From NCBI GenBank assembly GCA_907163375.1, contig CAJQUW010000891.1, positions 344,090 through 408,089 of the forward strand: 64,000 nt of DNA, given 5' to 3'. The position numbers and the translations under genes are program-made. The notes under the pieces were generated by a model. It worked only from the letters and a program-made list of their open reading frames with translations. It was not told the origin of the DNA and did not search any database. This document shows, piece after piece, positions 43,946 through 56,800 of this stretch. This DNA comes from Prostheceraeus crozeri. Its lineage: Eukaryota; Platyhelminthes; Polycladida; Euryleptidae. Positions within the stretch are counted from its first letter, which is position 1. Each line of letters opens with the position of its first letter.

Positions 43946-45413
43946 CTGTAAAAAAGAAGACAAATTTTGTGCTGATGTGCAGAGCAGCTAGAATTATCAT
44001 ACTTAACTAATCTTAATTAACATTCTATAGGTAGGCCTACTCAAAGTTGAGAAGAGAAATCATTTATAGTAATTTTAGGTGTTGTAGTAAAGACTATTAA
44101 GAAAACTGCTTTTGACTCATTTCATCTCTGACAATGTGGCAAGCGATATTATTCTTAGGAATTTTGATAGCAAATGAAGATATTCAGGAGTGGTTGAATT
44201 GTGATCATTAACAATTTATGAATTATTTTTTAATCAATGTTTGTAGTATCTATTAATAATTTTATTTTGATATTCAAGTACCGGTAACTGTTTTTACAAA
44301 AATGCAATCTGCAAATAAAAAACGGAGTATAGCCTATTGCCGACCGCCTGTCAATCGTTCGTGAAATGAAGATAGTCAGGAATGCTTGAATTTTCTATAA
44401 TATTAACACCGTACATGTAATTTCATTTTGTTAAAATCACAATCTGCAAACACACACATAATGTCATCTTGTCTACCGTTTATATGACAGCATCTCTTCA
44501 GGTATTCATGGTGACATGCGGGCCTACAACTAACATGTGACCATAATAACTAGGCCTACGATGATATGAAAAGTGCGATGCATAATTTGTAATAAGTAAA
44601 CACAAATTGATATAAAAGAGTGGCAATGAGTTTGTACTTCGATTGTTTTTTATTAATCGTAAGGCATGAAAAATAATTGATTTTGCAAAACTAAACCTAT
44701 TGTTGGACTGCAACGCATAACTGATCTTTATTACAGTGTGCAGTCCGTCGTGTAGCATCTATGCCTTTTGTGTGCTTGATCATTTTTCTTAAACGACTCG
44801 AAATATCAAATTGATATCATTTTCTAAAATGTAGCGATTCTGAAAAAATTAATTGAATATCATGGGCGTTAGCTACAGGTTTTCAGTTCAATATTTATGA
44901 AATGGAAATAGTGACCTATTTAAACAAGCTTCCTTGATGAATCCATTTTTCAGAAACAAGATTAAAATTGTATAACTTAAGCAGATATCGAATAGCTCAA
45001 TAGTTTGTCCGTATTGATAAAAATATTCTCCATCTAAACTTTTTGTAGTCTTGGAATAGATTTTTTATGCCTTATACCATGTTCAATTGTTTCAATTTTT
45101 TTTCAATTATTTGTCATCCAAATATTGATGCCATAGCACAAGTATAGCCTACTATTGAAGTGCTAAATTGAAATGGTTTTAATGCGTTAATTTAAGTTCT
45201 TTCATGCTCATAGTTTCTAGCATGCAACTATTTTGTCTCAACATGCCCAGATTTTTGTGCTATTTTCAAAGCAATCAGAAATTACGAATTTAAAAGCAGT
45301 GTATTACCGTTTCAACATATTCCCATTTGATTATGATTCTTTTCACGACTTTTGATCGATTTTTTCAACGAGAAACGTCGTCGTGAAAACTGATATGCAT
45401 GCACATTCTCATG

Positions 45414-45495
45414 TTGAATTCAAAGTGAATAGGTCTTGGGTTTTCCATCACACAAATGATGTCACATGCCCAAGACTTATTCACTTTGAATTCAA
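45414..45495. repeat. inverted repeat, 27-bp arms
   Basis: Arms 45414-45440 and 45469-45495 pair with one mismatch (TTGAATTCAAAGTGAATAGG...), loop 28 bp. This is the form of a very short MITE or hairpin RNA. Confidence 0.85.
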
Positions 45496-45506
45496 TATGC
45501 CAAGAA

Positions 45507-45595
45507 TTCCTCTTAGCAGCACATTTTAGGAGTTCTTGATAGTTATGATATTTATGTATAAATAAAGGATTCCCAAAATGTGCTGCTAAGAGGAA
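45507..45595. repeat. inverted repeat, 25-bp arms
   Basis: Arms 45507-45531 and 45571-45595 pair with one mismatch (TTCCTCTTAGCAGCACATTT...), loop 39 bp. It lies 11 bp after the previous hairpin. Confidence 0.85.
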
Positions 45596-47854
45596 CCGAG
45601 AGGAATTGAGATATTTTGTTGTTGCCAGTAAATTAAATTAAGTGTGACGCTAGTAGCTTTCTAGTATTTGCAAAATTAATAGCAGAGATAGCAGCACAGT
45701 CATAGAAATGTCTCTACGTGTTCATGGTCAATAAACCAACTTTTGATTTATCGATTGTATCATATGACCAAATCTTTCCTTTGATTTTGTTTTCGGGATT
45801 TCCAAATACATGTACCTAGACTTGCAGTTAAATGCTGTAAGTTGACAAAATAAATTTGGAAACATTTAGAAGCTTACCCTTTTTCTGCGGTTTGATCCAA
45901 GTGATGAATTTTTAATTCTGATGCACAAATCAAAGGAACTTGATGGCTTCATTGAGTGGAAGAACTCACTGACTACATGCGAGTGTTCATTTTTGAATTG
46001 TGCTCCATGTTGTGCATGAAAACTAAGTAAGATAATGAAAAAACGTAGACGATGAATAAATAAAGGTGTGTAAGTAGAATATCCTCTTGATGCGCTGACT
46101 TTTGTAATATTAAGCAGTTAACACGGGTTCACGAGAACGAAGAGCGCACAACTTGGGCAGCTTTCTGTCCCACGCACAGAACTAGATTCATCTGCGCGCG
46201 CTTCGGTTTCCTAGAAAGGAAGAGTTATATGTAACCTTATATCGAAATGGCACAGAATTAGACAACTTGCTCCTTCTCGAATGGAAAATTCGTGTATCGC
46301 TTGCTATTGGAAATGGCAAACAATAAGCTGTCAGCAAAGGACAACAGAGCCAGTGAGAGATGCGTGCGTGCTGTGATATCACTTCGCACACACCAAAACA
46401 CACATCGATGCCTGGCTTCGATTCAATGTATGCACTATACAGTGAGCAATGCCGAGGAGAGGATGTGAAATCATCAAGTGAACTAATTTTCGTACGCCTG
46501 CTACTTTCTTTAATAATGATCGGAAGGGTCAACATTATGGAGAAAACTTGTGGGCAATGATCTGAATTCTTCGAATCTGAAGGAATTTTGGCAATCGAAG
46601 CACTTCGCTGGAACTCACATTAATCCCCAAGCGACGCACGACTTTTTTCCTATCTCTGTAAGGTATTAGGAATTCCTTTTTGGCCACCTAATAGGCTCCT
46701 CAATGTGCCGTCCATTTCGTATTAATCACGCTTCTAGCAAACCGAAGCAGAGAAACAAAATATTTAATTCTATGGTCCCACGTGATGGGCGGACAATAAT
46801 TATTAAGCAGGGACGCTGAGTCACAGGTATCAACAGTTCCCAGCGAGAGAATATTATCGACCGCTCATGGCTCGCGAATGCGGCCACGATCAGGCTGCCA
46901 ACAATGTGACCGAACTTCCTCAGCTGCGTGCGCGTGGCGAATTTCCTTAATATAGTGACGGAAAGTTATAGAAGCGAGATACGATTACGCAGACTGAGCG
47001 AGATACTTATGCAATTGTTTCTTTCAGTTACATGCTGATTTAATATCATAAGTTTTGCAAATTACTAGCTAAGTAATTTAGCGATCACACGAGCAAACTG
47101 ATCAAAGTCGACTTGCTGATGGGCACGGTGTGGAACTTAGAAACTTCAATAAATGTTTCAATTTGAGAAGAAAAATGTGTGCCGATAGAATTGCTTAATA
47201 TTGAAAAAATATGTCATGTGTAGGCCTAATATTGTTGACCTGTTCGTCAGCATTGACTGATGTTATTGCCATTGTAGCTACAATGTACATGTAGTGAATG
47301 TGAAAGATGATGAAAAATGAGTAGAAGAAGAGGAAGAAAAGAGGAACGAGTGAGTGAGTGAGAAAGAGAGAAGCGATGAAGTCACCTGAATATCTTAATT
47401 ATACCCACCATTTCATCAAATATAAAGGGCATATATAAAACACTCGAAATAATAGTAGACATGCATATTTCATATGTCGTATAGGCCCTATATGTTTCAC
47501 ATGTCGATATCCATGGATCATCGATGTTTTATCCATGAGCGATTCTTTGAGTAATTTAAATGCATTTGTTACTTCTTACAGCATCAATATTATTAGTAAA
47601 GTCGGTATCTAACTCAAATGGACAATTCTTCTCTACAGGAAACGCTCTTTTAATTATGTATTTTATCCACGTACATGGATCATCGATGTTTTTACCATGT
47701 ACAATTCCAAATTACTATTCTGAGTAATTTTTATATACATTTCCCACTCTTTACAATGCTAAATATTATTAATATAGTTATATCTACACCAAAATAGACC
47801 ATTTTATTTAATAAGGAATGAAATTTCTTGATAGGATTTATCCATGATACATGC

Positions 47855-47890
47855 ATCATGCATGTTTTATCCAAAAACGGGCATCTAGGG
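47855..47890. repeat. right 36-bp terminal inverted repeat
   Basis: Ends ...CGGGCATCTAGGG; identity with the left end stops after 36 bp. Confidence 0.92.
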
Positions 47891-50800
47891 TTAGAGCGGT
47901 TACAAGATTTTAGGTCGGAGCTCGCTCACCTGAAAAAATCCTAAGTGTCAGAGTGGCTTTGTATGGGTAAAATTTTGAAAATTGTCCAAAGTGTGGAATT
48001 TCGACCTGGGACCGTCACCAAAACATTTTTCATCAAATTTCACTGACCCCCCCCCGACAGCAATCTTCTAACTTTGGTTCTAGTGAACGGATTTTGTCTT
48101 ACAGCTACTCGTTTGAAAGAGGAGAAAAAACTGCTCGACGCCATTTTTTTACCGCGAGTCAATCGGACCAGCCGTTCAAAAGTTAGAGCTGTTACAAGAT
48201 TTTAGGTCGGAGCTCACCTGAAAAAATCCAAAGTGTCAGAGTGGCTTTGTATGGGTAAAATTTTGAAAATTTTCCAAAGTGTGTCATTTCGACCTGGGAC
48301 CTTCACCAAAACATTTTTCATCAAATTTCACTGACCCCCCCCCCCCCCCCCGACAGCAATCTTCTAACTTTGGTTCTAGTGAACGGATTTTGTCTTACAG
48401 CTACTCGTTTGAAAGAGGAGAAAAAACTGCTCGACGCCATTTTTGCCGCGAGTCAATCGGACCAGCCGTTCAAAAGTTAGAGCTGTTACAAGATTTTAGG
48501 TCGGAGCTCACCTGAAAAAATCCTAAGTGTCAGAGTGGCTTTGTATGGGGAAAATTTTGAAAATTTTCCAAAGTGTGGCATTTCGACCTGGGACCTTCAC
48601 CAAAACATTTTTCATCAAATTTCTCGGACCCCCCCCCCCCCGACAGCAATCTTCTAACTTTGGTTCTAGTGGACGGATTTGTCTTACAGCTACTCGTTTG
48701 AAAGAGGAGAAAAAACTGCTCGACGCCATTTTTGCCGCGAGTCAATCGGACCAGCCGTTCAAAAGTTAGAGCTGTTACAAGATTTTAGGTCGGAGCTCAC
48801 CTGAAAAAATCCAAAGTGTCAGAGTGGCTTTGTATGGGTAAAATTTTGAAAATTTTCCAAAGTGTGGAATTTCGACCTGGGACCTTCACCAAAACATTTT
48901 TCATCAAATTTCTCGGACCCCCCCCCCCCCCCGACAGCAATCTTCTAACTTTGGTTCTAGTGGACGGATTTTGTCTTACAGCTACTCGTTTGAAAGAGGA
49001 GAAAAAACTGCTCGACGCCATTTTTTGCCGCGAGTCAATCGGACCAGCCGTTCAAAAGTTAGAGCTGTTACAAGATTTTAGGTCGGAGCTCACCTGAAAA
49101 AATCCTAAGTGTCAGAGTGGCTTTGTATGGGTAAAATTTTGAAAATTTTCCAAAGTGTGTCATTTCGACCTGGGACCTTCACCAAAACATTTTTCATCAA
49201 ATTTCACTGACCCCCCCCCCCCCCGACAGCATCTAACTTTGGTTCTAGTGAACGGATTTTGTCTTACAGCTACTCGTTTGAAAGAGGAGAAAAAACTGCT
49301 CGACGCCATTTTTGCCGCGAGTCAATCGGACCAGCCGTTCAAAAGTTAGAGCGGTTACAAGATTTTAGGTCGGAGCTCGCTCACCTGAAAAAATCCTAAG
49401 TGTCAGAGTGGCTTTGTATGGGTAAAATTTTGAAAATTTTCCAAAGTGTGTAATTTCGACCTGGGACCTTCACCAAAACATTTTTCATCAAATTTCACTG
49501 ACCCCCCCCCCCCCCGACAGCAATCTTCTAACTTTGGTTCTAGTGGACGGATTTTGTCTTACAGCTACTCGTTTGAAAGAGGAGAAAAAACTGCTCGACG
49601 CCATTTTTGCCGCGAGTCAATCGGACCAGCCGTTCAAAAGTTAGAGCTGTTACAAGATTTTAGGTCGGAGCTCGCTCACCTGAAAAAATCCTAAGTGTCA
49701 GAGTGGCTTTGTATGGGTAAAATTTTGAAAATTTTCCAAAGTGTGTCATTTCGACCTGGGACCTTCACCAAAACATTTTTCATCAAATTTCACTGACCCC
49801 CCCCCCCCCCGACAGCAATCTTCTAACTTTGGTTCTAGTGAACGGATTTTGTCTTACAGCTACTCGTTTGAAAGAGGAGAAAAAACTGCTCGACGCCATT
49901 TTTTGCCGCGAGTCAATCGGACCAGCCGTTCAAAAGTTAGAGCTGTTACAAGATTTTAGGTCGGAGCTCACCTGAAAAAATCCTAAGTGTCAGAGTGGCT
50001 TTGTATGGGTAAAATTTTGAAAATTTTCCAAAGTGTGGCATTTCGACCTGGGACCTTCACCAAAACATTTTTCATCAAATTTCACGGACCCCCCCCCCCC
50101 CGACAGCAATCTTCTAACTTTGGTTCTAGTGAACGGATTTTGTCTTACAGCTACTCGTTTGAAAGAGGAGAAAAAACTGCTCGACGCCATTTTTGCCGCG
50201 AGTCAATCGGACCAGCCGTTCAAAAGTTAGAGCTGTTACAAGATTTTAGGTCGGAGCTCACCTGAAAAAATCCTAAGTGTCAGAGTGGCTTTGTATGGGT
50301 AAAATTTTGAAAATTTTCCAAAGTGTGTAATTTCGACCTGGGACCTTCACCAAAACATTTTTCATCAAATTTCACTGACCCCCCCCCCCCGACAGCAATC
50401 TTCTAACTTTGGTTCTAGTGGACGGATTTTGTCTTACAGCTACTCGTTTGAAAGAGGAGAAAAAACTGCTCGACGCCATTTTTGCCGCGAGTCAATCGGA
50501 CCAGCCGTTCAAAAGTTAGAGCTGTTACAAGATTTTAGGTCGGAGCTCACCTGAAAAAATCCTAAGTGTCAGAGTGGCTTTGTATGGGTAAAATTTTGAA
50601 AATTTTCCAAAGTGTGTCATTTCGACCTGGGACCTTCACCAAAACATTTTTCATCAAATTTCACTGACCCCCCCCCCCCCGACAGCAATCTTCTAACTTT
50701 GGTTCTAGTGAACGGATTTTGTCTTACAGCTACTCGTTTGAAAGAGGAGAAAAAACTGCTCGACGCCATTTTTTGCCGCGAGTCAATCGGACCAGCCGTT

Positions 50801-53800
50801 CAAAAGTTAGAGCTGTTACAAGATTTTAGGTCGGAGCTCTCTCACCTGAAAAAATCCTAAGTGTCAGAGTGGCTTTGTATGGGTAAAATTTTGAAAATTT
50901 TCCAAAGTGTGTCATTTCGACCTGGGACCTTCACCAAAACATTTTTCATCAAATTTCACTGACCCCCCCCCCCCCGACAGCAATCTTCTAACTTTGGTTC
51001 TAGTGAACGGATTTTGTCTTACAGCTACTCGTTTGAAAGAGGAGAAAAAACTGCTCGACGCCATTTTTGCCGCGAGTCAATCGGACCAGCCGTTCAAAAG
51101 TTAGAGCTGTTACAAGATTTTAGGTCGGAGCTCACCTGAAAAAATCCTAAGTGTCAGAGTGGCTTTGTATGGGTAAAATTTTGAAAATTTTCCAAAGTGT
51201 GTCATTTCGACCTGGGACCTTCACCAAAACATTTTTCATCAAATTTCACTGACCCCCCCCCCCCCCCGACAGCAATCTTCTAACTTTGGTTCTAGTGAAC
51301 GGATTTTGTCTTACAGCTACTCGTTTGAAAGAGGAGAAAAAACTGCTCGACGCCATTTTTGCCGCGAGTCAATCGGACCAGCCGTTCAAAAGTTAGAGCT
51401 GTTACAAGATTTTAGGTCGGAGCTCACCTGAAAAAATCCTAAGTGTCAGAGTGGCTTTGTATGGGTAAAATTTTGAAAATTTTCCAAAGTGTGTCATTTC
51501 GACCTGGGACCTTCACCAAAACATTTTTCATCAAATTTCACTGACCCCCCCCCCCCCGACAGCAATCTTCTAACTTTGGTTCTAGTGAACGGATTTTGTC
51601 TTACAGCTACTCGTTTTGAAAGAGGAGAAAAAACTGCTCGACGCCATTTTTGCCGCGAGTCAATCGGACCAGCCGTTCAAAAGTTAGAGCTGTTACAAGA
51701 TTTTAGGTCGGAGCTCACCTGAAAAAATCCTAAGTGTCAGAGTGGCTTTGTATGGGTAAAATTTTGAAAATTTTCCAAAGTGTGTCATTTCGACCTGGGA
51801 CCTTCACCAAAACATTTTTCATCAAATTTCACTGACCCCCCCCCCCCCGACAGCAATCTTCTAACTTTGGTTCTAGTGAACGGATTTTGTCTTACAGCTA
51901 CTCGTTTGAAAGAGGAGAAAAAACTGCTCGACGCCATTTTTGCCGCGAGTCAATCGGACCAGCCGTTCAAAAGTTAGAGCTGTTACAAGATTTTAGGTCG
52001 GAGCTCACCTGAAAAAATCCTAAGTGTCAGAGTGGCTTTGTATGGGTAAAATTTTGAAAATTTTCCAAAGTGTGTCATTTCGACCTGGGACCTTCACCAA
52101 AACATTTTTCATCAAATTTCACTGACCCCCCCCCCCCCGACAGCAATCTTCTAACTTTGGTTCTAGTGAACGGATTTTGTCTTACAGCTACTCGTTTGAA
52201 AGAGGAGAAAAAACTGCTCGACGCCATTTTTGCCGCGAGTCAATCGGACCAGCCGTTCAAAAGTTAGAGCTGTTACAAGATTTTAGGTCGGAGCTCACCT
52301 GAAAAAATCCTAAGTGTCAGAGTGGCTTTGTATGGGTAAAATTTTGAAAATTTTCCAAAGTGTGTCATTTCGACCTGGGACCTTCACCAAAACATTTTTC
52401 ATCAAATTTCACTGACCCCCCCCCCCCCCGACAGCAATCTTCTAACTTTGGTTCTAGTGAACGGATTTTGTCTTACAGCTACTCGTTTGAAAGAGGAGAA
52501 AAAACTGCTCGACGCCATTTTTGCCGCGAGTCAATCGGACCAGCCGTTCAAAAGTTAGAGCTGTTACAAGATTTTAGGTCGGAGCTCACCTGAAAAAATC
52601 CTAAGTGTCAGAGTGGCTTTGTATGGGTAAAATTTTGAAAATTTTCCAAAGTGTGGAATTTCGACCTGGGACCTTCACCAAAACATTTTTCATCAAATTT
52701 CACTGACCCCCCCCCCCCCGACAGCAATCTTCTAACTTTGGTTCTAGTGAACGGATTTTGTCTTACAGCTACTCGTTTGAAAGAGGAGAAAAAACTGCTC
52801 GACGCCATTTTTGCCGCGAGTCAATCGGACCAGCCGTTCAAAAGTTAGAGCTGTTACAAGATTTTAGGTCGGAGCTCACCTGAAAAAATCCTAAGTGTCA
52901 GAGTGGCTTTGTATGGGTAAAATTTTGAAAATTTTCCAAAGTGTGTCATTTCGACCTGGGACCTTCACCAAAACATTTTTCATCAAATTTCACTGACCTC
53001 CCCCCCCCCCGACAGCAATCTTCTAACTTTGGTTCTAGTGAACGGATTTTGTCTTACAGCTACTCGTTTGAAAGAGGAGAAAAAACTGCTCGACGCCATT
53101 TTTGCCGCGAGTCAATCGGACCAGCCGTTCAAAAGTTAGAGCTGTTACAAGATTTTAGGTCGGAGCTCACCTGAAAAAATCCTAAGTGTCAGAGTGGCTT
53201 TGTATGGGTAAAATTTTGAAAATTTTCCAAAGTGTGGAATTTCGACCTGGGACCTTCACCAAAACATTTTTCATCAAATTTCACTGACCCCCCCCCCCCG
53301 ACAGCAATCTTCTAACTTTGGTTCTAGTGAACGGATTTTGTCTTACAGCTACTCGTTTGAAAGAGGAGAAAAAACTGCTCGACGCCATTTTTGCCGCGAG
53401 TCAATCGGACCAGTCGTTCAAAAGTTAGAGCTGTTACAAGATTTTAGGTCGGAGCTCACCTGAAAAAATCCTAAGTGTCAGAGTGGCTTTGTATGGGTAA
53501 AATTTTGAAAATTTTCCAAAGTGTGGAATTTCGACCTGGGACCTTCACCAAAACATTTTTCATCAAATTTCACTGACCTCCCCCCCCTCTGGACAGCAAT
53601 CTTCTAACTTTGGTTCTAGTGAACGGATTTTGTCTTACAGCTACTCGTTTGAAAGAAGAGGAGAAAAATTCACTGAAAGACGGCGATTTGTTGCCCGGCG
53701 TCAATCGGACCAGCCGTTCAAAAGTTAGAGCTGTTACAAGATTTTAGGTCGGAGCTCACCTGAAAAAATCCTAAGTGTCAGAGTGGCTTTGTATGGGTAA

Positions 53801-56800
53801 AATTTTGAAAATTTTCCAAAGTGTGGAATTTCGACCTGGGACCTTCACCAAAACATTTTTCATCAAATTTCACTGACCCCCCCCCCCCGACAGCAATCTT
53901 CTAACTTTGGTTCTAGTGAACGGATTTTGTCTTACAGCTACTCGTTTGAAAGAGGAGAAAAAACTGCTCGACGCCATTTTTGCCGCGAGTCAATCGGACC
54001 AGCCGTTCAAAAGTTAGAGCTGTTACAAGATTTTAGGTCGGAGCTCACCTGAAAAAATCCTAAGTGTCAGAGTGGCTTTGTATGGGTAAAATTTTGAAAA
54101 TTTTCCAAAGTGTGGCATTTCGACCTGGGACCTTCACCAAAACATTTTTCATCAAATTTCACTGACCCCCCCCCCCCCCGACAGCAATCTTCTAACTTTG
54201 GTTCTAGTGAACGGATTTTGTCTTACAGCTACTCGGTTGAAAGAGGAGAAAAAACTGCTCGACGCCATTTTTGCCGCGAGTCAATCGGACCAGCCGTTCA
54301 AAAGTTAGAGCTGTTACAAGATTTTAGGTCGGAGCTCACCTGAAAAAATCCTAAGTGTCAGAGTGGCTTTGTATGGGTAAAATTTTGAAAATTTTCCAAA
54401 GTGTGGAATTTCGACCTGGGACCTTCACCAAAACATTTTTCATCAAATTTCACTGACCCCCCCCCCCCCGACAGCAATCTTCTAACTTTGGTTCTAGTGA
54501 ACGGATTTTGTCTTACAGCTACTCGTTTGAAAGAGGAGAAAAAACTGCTCGACGCCATTTTTGCCGCGAGTCAATCGGACCAGCCGTTCAAAAGTTAGAG
54601 CTGTTACAAGATTTTAGGTCGGAGCTCACCTGAAAAAATCCTAAGTGTCAGAGTGGCTTTGTATGGGTAAAATTTTGAAAATTTTCCAAAGTGTGGAATT
54701 TCGACCTGGGACCTTCACCAAAACATTTTTCATCAAATTTCACTGACCTACCCCCCCCCCCGACAGCAATCTTCTAACTTTGGTTCTAGTGAACGGATTT
54801 TGTCTTACAGCTACTCGTTTGAAAGAGGAGAAAAAACTGCTCGACGCCATTTTTGCCGCGAGTCAATCGGACCAGCCGTTCAAAAGTTAGAGCTGTTACA
54901 AGATTTTAGGTCGGAGCTCACCTGAAAAAATCCTAAGTGTCAGAGTGGCTTTGTATGGGTAAAATTTTGAAAATTTTCCAAAGTGTGGAATTTCGACCTG
55001 GGACCTTCACCAAAACATTTTTCATCAAATTTCTCGGACCCCCCCCCCCCCCCCGACAGCAATCTTCTAACTTTGGTTCTAGTGAACGGATTTTGTCTTA
55101 CAGCTACTCGTTTGAAAGAGGAGAAAAAACTGCTCGACGCCATTTTTGCCGCGAGTCAATCGGACCATCCGTTCAAAAGTTAGAGCTGTTACAAGATTTT
55201 AGGTCGGAGCTCACCTGAAAAAATCCTAAGTGTCAGAGTGGCTTTGTATGGGTAAAATTTTGAAAATTTTCCAAAGTGTGGAATTTCGACCTGGGACCTT
55301 CACCAAAACATTTTTCATCAAATTTCACTGACCCCCCCCCCCCCGACAGCAATCTTCTAACTTTGGTTCTAGTGAACGGATTTTGTCTTACAGCTACTCG
55401 TTTGAAAGAGGAGAAAAAACTGCTCGACGCCATTTTTGCCGCGAGTCAATCGGACCAGCCGTTCAAAAGTTAGAGCTGTTACAAGATTTTAGGTCGGAGC
55501 TCACCTGAAAAAATCCTAAGTGTCAGAGTGGCTTTGTATGGGTAAAATTTTGAAAATTTTCCAAAGTGTGGAATTTCGACCTGGGACCGTCACCAAAACA
55601 TTTTTCATCAAATTTCACTGACCTCCCCCCCCCCCCCCCGACAGCAATCTTCTAACTTTGGTTCTAGTGAACGGATTTTGTCTTACAGCTACTCGTTTGA
55701 AAGAGGAGAAAAAACTGCTCGACGCCATTTTTGCCGCGAGTCAATCGGACCAGCCGTTCAAAAGTTAGAGCTGTTACAAGATTTTAGGTCGGAGCTCACC
55801 TGAAAAAATCCTAAGTGTCAGAGTGGCTTTGTATGGGTAAAATTTTGAAAATTTTCCAAAGTGTGGAATTTCGACCTGGGACCTTCACCAAAACATTTTT
55901 CATCAAATTTCACTGACCCCCCCCCCCCGACAGCAATCTTCTAACTTTGGTTCTAGTGAACGGATTTTGTCTTACAGCTACTCGTTTGAAAGAGGAGAAA
56001 AAACTGCTCGACGCCATTTTTGCCGCGAGTCAATCGGACCAGCCGTTCAAAAGTTAGAGCTGTTACAAGATTTTAGGTCGGAGCTCACCTGAAAAAATCC
56101 AAAGTGTCAGAGTGGCTTTGTATGGGTAAAATTTTGAAAATTTTCCAAAGTGTGGCATTTCGACCTGGGACCTTCACCAAAACATTTTTCATCAAATTTC
56201 ACTGACCCCCCCCCCCCCGACAGCAATCTTCTAACTTTGGTTCTAGTGAACGGATTTTGTCTTACAGCTACTCGTTTGAAAGAGGAGAAAAAACTGCTCA
56301 ACGCCATTTTTGCCGCGAGTCAATCGGACCAGCCGTTCAAAAGTTAGAGCTGTTACAAGATTTTAGGTCGGAGCTCACCTGAAAAAATCCTAAGTGTCAG
56401 AGTGGCTTTGTATGGGTAAAATTTTGAAAATTTTCCAAAGTGTGGAATTTCGACCTGGGACCTTCACCAAAACATTTTTCATCAAATTTCACTGACCCCC
56501 CCCCCCCCGACAGCAATCTTCTAACTTTGGTTCTAGTGAACGGATTTTGTCTTACAGCTACTCGTTTGAAAGAGGAGAAAAAACTGCTCGACGCCATTTT
56601 TGCCGCGAGTCAATCGGACCAGTCGTTCAAAAGTTAGAGCTGTTACAAGATTTTAGGTCGGAGCTCACCTGAAAAAATCCTAAGTGTCAGAGTGGCTTTG
56701 TATGGGTAAAATTTTGAAAATTTTCCAAAGTGTGGAATTTCGACCTGGGACCTTCACCAAAACATTTTTCATCAAATTTCACTGACCCCCCCCCCCCCGA

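Larger units (their letters stand above)
43946..47460. other. right interior of the 5.9-kb element
   Basis: Mostly AT-rich filler with two adjacent hairpins (45414-45495 and 45507-45595). A patch of higher GC at about 46130-46950 contains short frames on both strands (46188-46535 minus is the longest) without recognisable motifs. It could be captured genomic sequence. Confidence 0.4.
42022..47890. mobile_element. 5.9-kb DNA element with perfect 36-bp inverted termini
   Basis: The left end CCCTAGATGCCCGTTTTTGG... (42022-42057) is exactly the inverse of 47855-47890. The subterminal zones are packed with CATGCATG and GTTTTATCCATGAG words at both ends. The CCCTAGA start recalls piggyBac-type termini, but no TTAA flanks the element. 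Left flank GTCAATCGGAC and right flank TTAGAGCGG are both satellite, and about 14 bp of the unit between them is missing. No transposase was found, so it looks non-autonomous. Confidence 0.85.

Noticed and set aside
46188-46535. 115-codon minus ORF in the 5.9-kb element as a transposase
   Set aside because: No catalytic motif, and an overlapping plus frame of similar quality is open.
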